Shown: positions 59,900 to 64,000 of the stretch, in pieces
Numbering within the stretch: the first letter of the stretch is position 1
Layout: each line of letters opens with the position of its first letter
Assembly: GCA_028023455.1 (NCBI GenBank)
Contig: JAQFVV010012446.1
Span: 3,528,501-3,592,500, forward strand
Length of the DNA stretch: 64,000 nt
Source of the DNA: Epiperipatus broadwayi
Taxonomy: Eukaryota > Onychophora > Udeonychophora > Euonychophora > Peripatidae
Reading direction: 5' to 3'
The notes under the pieces: generated by a model
Seen by the model: the letters and a program-made list of their open reading frames with translations, nothing else
Told to the model about the DNA's origin: nothing
The model's database searches: none
Made by a program: the position numbers and the translations under genes

Positions 59900-61660
59900 C
59901 ATATTACATTTGATTGAAAGTTGAACATTGTTTCTTTCCTGTTAATAATGTGATTGGAAATAAGCAATAGTATAAATAGTACAAGTAATAAAAATATGAT
60001 TCATTCATAAAATATAAAAATTTATTTACATTCTGATTTATGTTTTTGATAGTTGATTGTATTGACATTAGCTCTAGTTAGAGATAAATGCTCATTTGAT
60101 CATTCACCCAAATAATTTTTTTTCATACGATTATGCCACCTAGTGTAAGTTTTAGTAATCAGTACATTGCTGAACATTGTGTAGCATTATGTAAAATGAG
60201 GTCATGTGATAACTTATTGGTTTTAAACTTTTTTTTGTTTTGATATTTTTCAATAGTGGCAATCTCTTCTTATGGGAACATGTTATGGAGAATTATAGAA
60301 CGTGTGGATGTTTTATTATATATCCAAAAATATTAGCACACCTTTTTTAAAAAGATGGAAATAAATTGTAAGTAGTATACAATAAGGTCTAGTACAATGA
60401 ATTAATTAATATCTGAAGGTCATTTTTACATCATTTATTCATTGTTAACTTACATTGAAATACATATATTTAGAGTGAATCTGTTCCAGGTCCAAGATCT
60501 AGAACTATTTATTCAAGGTGATCATTTAAGTATTAAAAAATGATATAAAAATAATAAATATGGATGTAAAAATAGATATAAAATTAATTGACAAATATAT
60601 TGAACAGTTAGTTTTTAATGAAAATTAAATCCCATCTTTTAAAAATATGAAATAAAAGCATAAACAACCTTGGACATATCCTAACAAAAGTTCACATTCT
60701 TGATTTTACAACTTCCGCTTTCTTGTGTGGAAATTATTTTTTTCACAAATTCCTCAAAGTAATTAATATTTAGCATGGTCCTATCTGCACTAGCAGTTTT
60801 CCATGGCTTACAATGCTCTGTAATCATGTTCTTTTTCTGAATTTAGAGAACTACACTTTGCTGTTAATAAATTCCTTCACAGGAAAAGTTCTTGTGCTAG
60901 AAGTTTTAACAAAAAATTTCTCTAATAATTGCCCAGCCATTTCACAAATGATCATCTCATTGCTGCTATCATCTATCCTTTACTTTTGATTAATCCATAT
61001 TTATAAACGTTTTTATTTGTTCCATGACATTATAATGTAAACTATCCAGGCTGGAAATTTCTTTTGTGATATCTGTGGATTTTTTTATTTCATTCGTATT
61101 TTTTTTTTAAATAGTGCATGCAAATAGTTGATTTATCTATTTAAATTGACAATTATTTTACCATTTTTTACTTTAAATAAAAAAAAGTTTTGTCACTTTA
61201 ATAATGATCAATTTTTTATAATTTTTTTTTTTGGCTCATCATTAACCTTTGAACTAGTGAAAACATTTTCAGTGTTCTCCCTGGTGGCAATTTTTGTAAT
61301 TATTAAACATTACATTTTAGTATTAAACCCTTTATTATGCATTAGAATTTAATAGCTTGGACTTGATTTATTAAAAATATAAGGTTACAAATGAAAAATA
61401 TCCTAAAAAGTCGTACTTGAATTTTGTAAATACAGAAAAACAAAAATAAAGATAATACATAATGAAAACAATGAACTTTTTTCTGATTAACAACATAAAA
61501 GAAATGTAGTCCAGTTGGTGAAAAAGAAAATTAATGAAATTTTTGTTGAATGAATGAATGTTAAACCATCATAAATCTATAAAATTCTGTTCTAAAATTT
61601 AAAATTGCATCTATAATTTTATAATATTACAAAGATAACAGAGAAACCATGTTACAAAAT
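59900..61660. other. Unassigned AT-rich sequence
   Basis: No repeat boundaries, tRNA boxes or coding frames that I can defend. Confidence 0.35.
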
Positions 61661-61675
61661 GTGTTAACAATCATA

Positions 61676-61825
61676 CTGAATGACCAAGCATCACATGGTT
61701 ACCATTCTTTATGCTTACATAAGCTGTATACACAGAGCCAAAACTCTCCATGCAGTAGCACCACTGCATTGATTACTCTGGCTTGCACTGAGTGGCACTA
61801 CTGTTGGAGAGTTTAGCCTCTGTGC
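61676..61825. mobile_element. Family B deletion derivative with 10-bp TSD
   Basis: AACAATCATA flanks the insertion at 61666-61675 and 61826-61835. The ends AAACTCTCCATGCAGTAGC and GCACTACTGTTGGAGAGTTT are inverted, joined through GATTACTCTGGCTTGCAC. Both hammerhead regions are gone. Confidence 0.7.
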
Positions 61826-62399
61826 AACAATCATATGAAGTTTTCTGTTTATTGGTACAATTGAATTTGTTAACTTAATACTTTTAAAAATAAAAATTTT
61901 TAAATTTATTTTTATATTATTATTATATAAATATTGTATAAAAATAATTTTAAATATTTAAATAAATTATGAAAACAAGGCAATTTTTTGTTGATTGTTA
62001 CGATAAAAGAATTGAGCGTGCAATTACCCTTGCAACGACTCTATTAATCAGCAACCTAGTAGGCAAAGTTTGTATCATTTGAATTTTTCTTTGTCTATAG
62101 ATTTCTGTAGGCTTCTATTCTTATTAGATTTTTTTGAATTAATAAAGTCAATACAGCATCTGCTAAAATGAATGTAAAACTGACAAAATATTCTATAGGA
62201 GCCATAAGAGAGTGAAAGAAAGATGGACTATAAACGCTCTCTTCAAAGATCCCCAAATGATTTGTTAAAATTAATGGACAAACACATTCAAAAAAAAAGT
62301 TTAATAAAAATTAGTAAAGATGAATAATTTGCAGTAGAAAAAGTAAATGATAGTAAAATTACATCGTGATATAAAAATGTCTGATGTTTTTCTGAAGGT

Positions 62400-62745
62400 T
62401 TGTAATGATGGTGTTTTAGTTGTATTTACATATTGGACTATTTTCATAATCAAATATAATAAGTATTGGATGTCTGCTCAGTTGGCTAAAGCATTGTCTT
62501 AAAATTCAATACTCAAGAATTTAAGGATCCAGGTTCAATTCCCATGCTAGTACTGTCACTGGTCAGGCCAGCAACACCTGCAGAAGAGGGGAGTATAATA
62601 TCTCTCAAACGGTTGTGCATATACTAACCTATACAGTTGAATATATTTGGAATATTTAAATAAAGTTAAATTTGTTCAAAGACATTCAATACTTATATTA
62701 GCTGATGGAAATAGTCCAATATAAAAATACAAAAATATCTGATGC
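62400..62745 (+). repeat. tRNA-like SINE or MITE with inverted ends
   Basis: An A-box-like TCAGTTGGCTAAAG (62480-62493) and B box GGTTCAATTCC (62532-62542) lie at tRNA-like spacing, followed by a body with ACTGGTCAGGCCAGCAA. Outer segments around ATATTGGACTATTTTCAT (about 62432) and ATGGAAATAGTCCAATAT (about 62705) are inverted. Direct similarity between 62380-62420 and 62725-62765 may be an old target-site duplication. The family has a decayed relative around 28745-28812 plus 30131-30455. Confidence 0.65.
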
Positions 62746-62769
62746 TTTACTCAGTTTTGCAATACTCTG

Positions 62770-64000
62770 AAAAGTCTTATGCATGTATTTGCTTTATTCG
62801 ACAGTACTGCTCATTGTGGCTATTTTAGTTAAAGATGATTTTAATGTAATGAACCTATGTTAACCCCTACATTTCTGCCATTTTTTAAAATCATAACTGC
62901 ACTTTTTAAAAAATCTTTTTTACCTCAACAGTAATCCATTTTCAACTTTTTTAAATTATGGCTTATGGTTAAAATGATTACAGTATACACATCGAGGTGA
63001 ATATTTTCAAAAGTATGTACAATGTTTAGTGATTTCATGTTAAGAACTTAGATTCACGTATTTTTTAAATGTAAATTTGCTCAATTTTTTTTTATATCAA
63101 CATTAATCTTTTTTAAAACTATGTGATTAATGATTCATAGCTAAAATTATTATGATGCGCCTACAATAATACTTCAAAAAATATGTACAATATTGTCATG
63201 ATCATATTGAACTAGATAAGTGAACTGAATTTGATGTCTGAACTTTGCTTGAGAAAGATATCTGGTATTGTAGAGTTTATTATATGCATTGTCAAATAAA
63301 TCTTGAGTTGGAAAAAGTGAATGTTATATTGTTTATTTGCTCTATAATTTTTTTGATGGACTGTGTTCATTCTATTTATAATTCGTAATATTTAATATTA
63401 CTAATAATTCTGCGCTAACACGCTTGTTAGAGAAGTTTAATTTTGTTGATAAGTTTATATACGCTAAGCGCTTTCAAAGTTCTTAGACTTCATTATTCAT
63501 AGCTGAGTGCAGTCAATGGTAATGAGGAGGAGTATTGTAATTTATGCAAATTATTTTGCTGTTCATTTTGCCATAGGTCATGGCGTTTTCTTTCTTTTGA
63601 TTAATTTGTTCATCTTTTTGAAATGGTGAAGCAGGTGTTCTTCCTTTATGTTAAAAATTTATTTTATATAAAATTATTTGCAATGAATAAAATATTGAAA
63701 CAAAAATGTAAAGGGTTTTTTCTCTATATCTACTACATTGAAAGAACAAGAATAAAATTACTTTCATATTCTCAGCACTTTGCATTTCATACAATTTGTG
63801 AAACAATAATTGATTGTCTCTTGAAATCTTTGAAATGAGTGCATATAAATGATTTAGTGTTAGGGTTCAAAATGGACAAAAGTATATAGAAATTGAATCT
63901 GTGCAAGTATATATTTTTATGTAAAAATTGTCTTAACAACATAAAGATATTACTATTTTATAATTATAATATCAGGATTTAGTATCCAGGCTGATATCAG
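62770..64000. other. Unassigned AT-rich sequence to the window end
   Basis: The 71-codon frame at 63623-63838 and the rest of the interval show no recognisable motif, repeat or tRNA signal. Confidence 0.35.

Overview
This 64 kb window is A+T-rich eukaryotic, almost certainly animal, DNA. I find no intact protein-coding gene. Every open frame is short, and those I can interpret are either microsatellite translation or decayed pieces of non-LTR retrotransposons. LINE relics carrying an APE endonuclease and reverse transcriptase, tRNA-derived SINEs, long microsatellites and many foldback repeats fit an intergenic or intronic stretch of a large invertebrate genome. A mollusc, possibly a cephalopod, is my best guess from overall style, but no diagnostic gene supports it.

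Layout. 1-2.6 kb: AT-rich filler. 2.6-5.5 kb: two foldback elements. 6.1-7.4 kb: a small minisatellite, then a CpG-richer island with three CTCF-like sites. 7.9 kb: a tRNA-Gly retrocopy. 9.8-12.3 kb: two hairpin insertions. 14.6 kb: the first hammerhead-ribozyme (HHR) repeat of family A. 19.5-21.6 kb: LINE relics and a 420-bp compound tetranucleotide array. 22.6-23.3 kb: a family B HHR inverted dimer. 24.5-28.1 kb: hairpin MITEs and a 235-bp direct repeat. 28.8-30.1 kb: a five-unit inverted composite. 32.3-33.1 kb: LINE relic. 34.0-38.9 kb: HHR families A and B and their deletion derivatives. 38.9-41.5 kb: one long antisense LINE (endonuclease to RT). 42.6-45.5 kb: a recent-looking 2.9-kb element with 249-bp terminal inverted repeats. 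45.8-51.2 kb: LINE relics and a tRNA-Gly retrocopy. 53.3-54.9 kb: tandem family A copies and a family B inverted dimer. 55-59.6 kb: LINE relics, a tRNA-Gly retrocopy, a tandem tRNA-like repeat and another family B element. 61.7-62.7 kb: a family B derivative and a tRNA-like SINE.

Main result. Two unrelated dispersed repeat families each carry what reads as a type I hammerhead ribozyme: the CUGANGA box, a stem II hairpin, GAAA, a very short palindromic stem III, a GUA or GUC cleavage triplet, and a two-part stem I with an internal loop. Their insertions are often head-to-head inverted dimers bounded by perfect 13-15 bp target-site duplications (TSDs). This suggests that inverted-dimer transcripts, or template-switched cDNAs, are integrated by LINE-type machinery. 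A third motif family has only the HHR-like core. All pairings and duplications were found by eye; none was computed.
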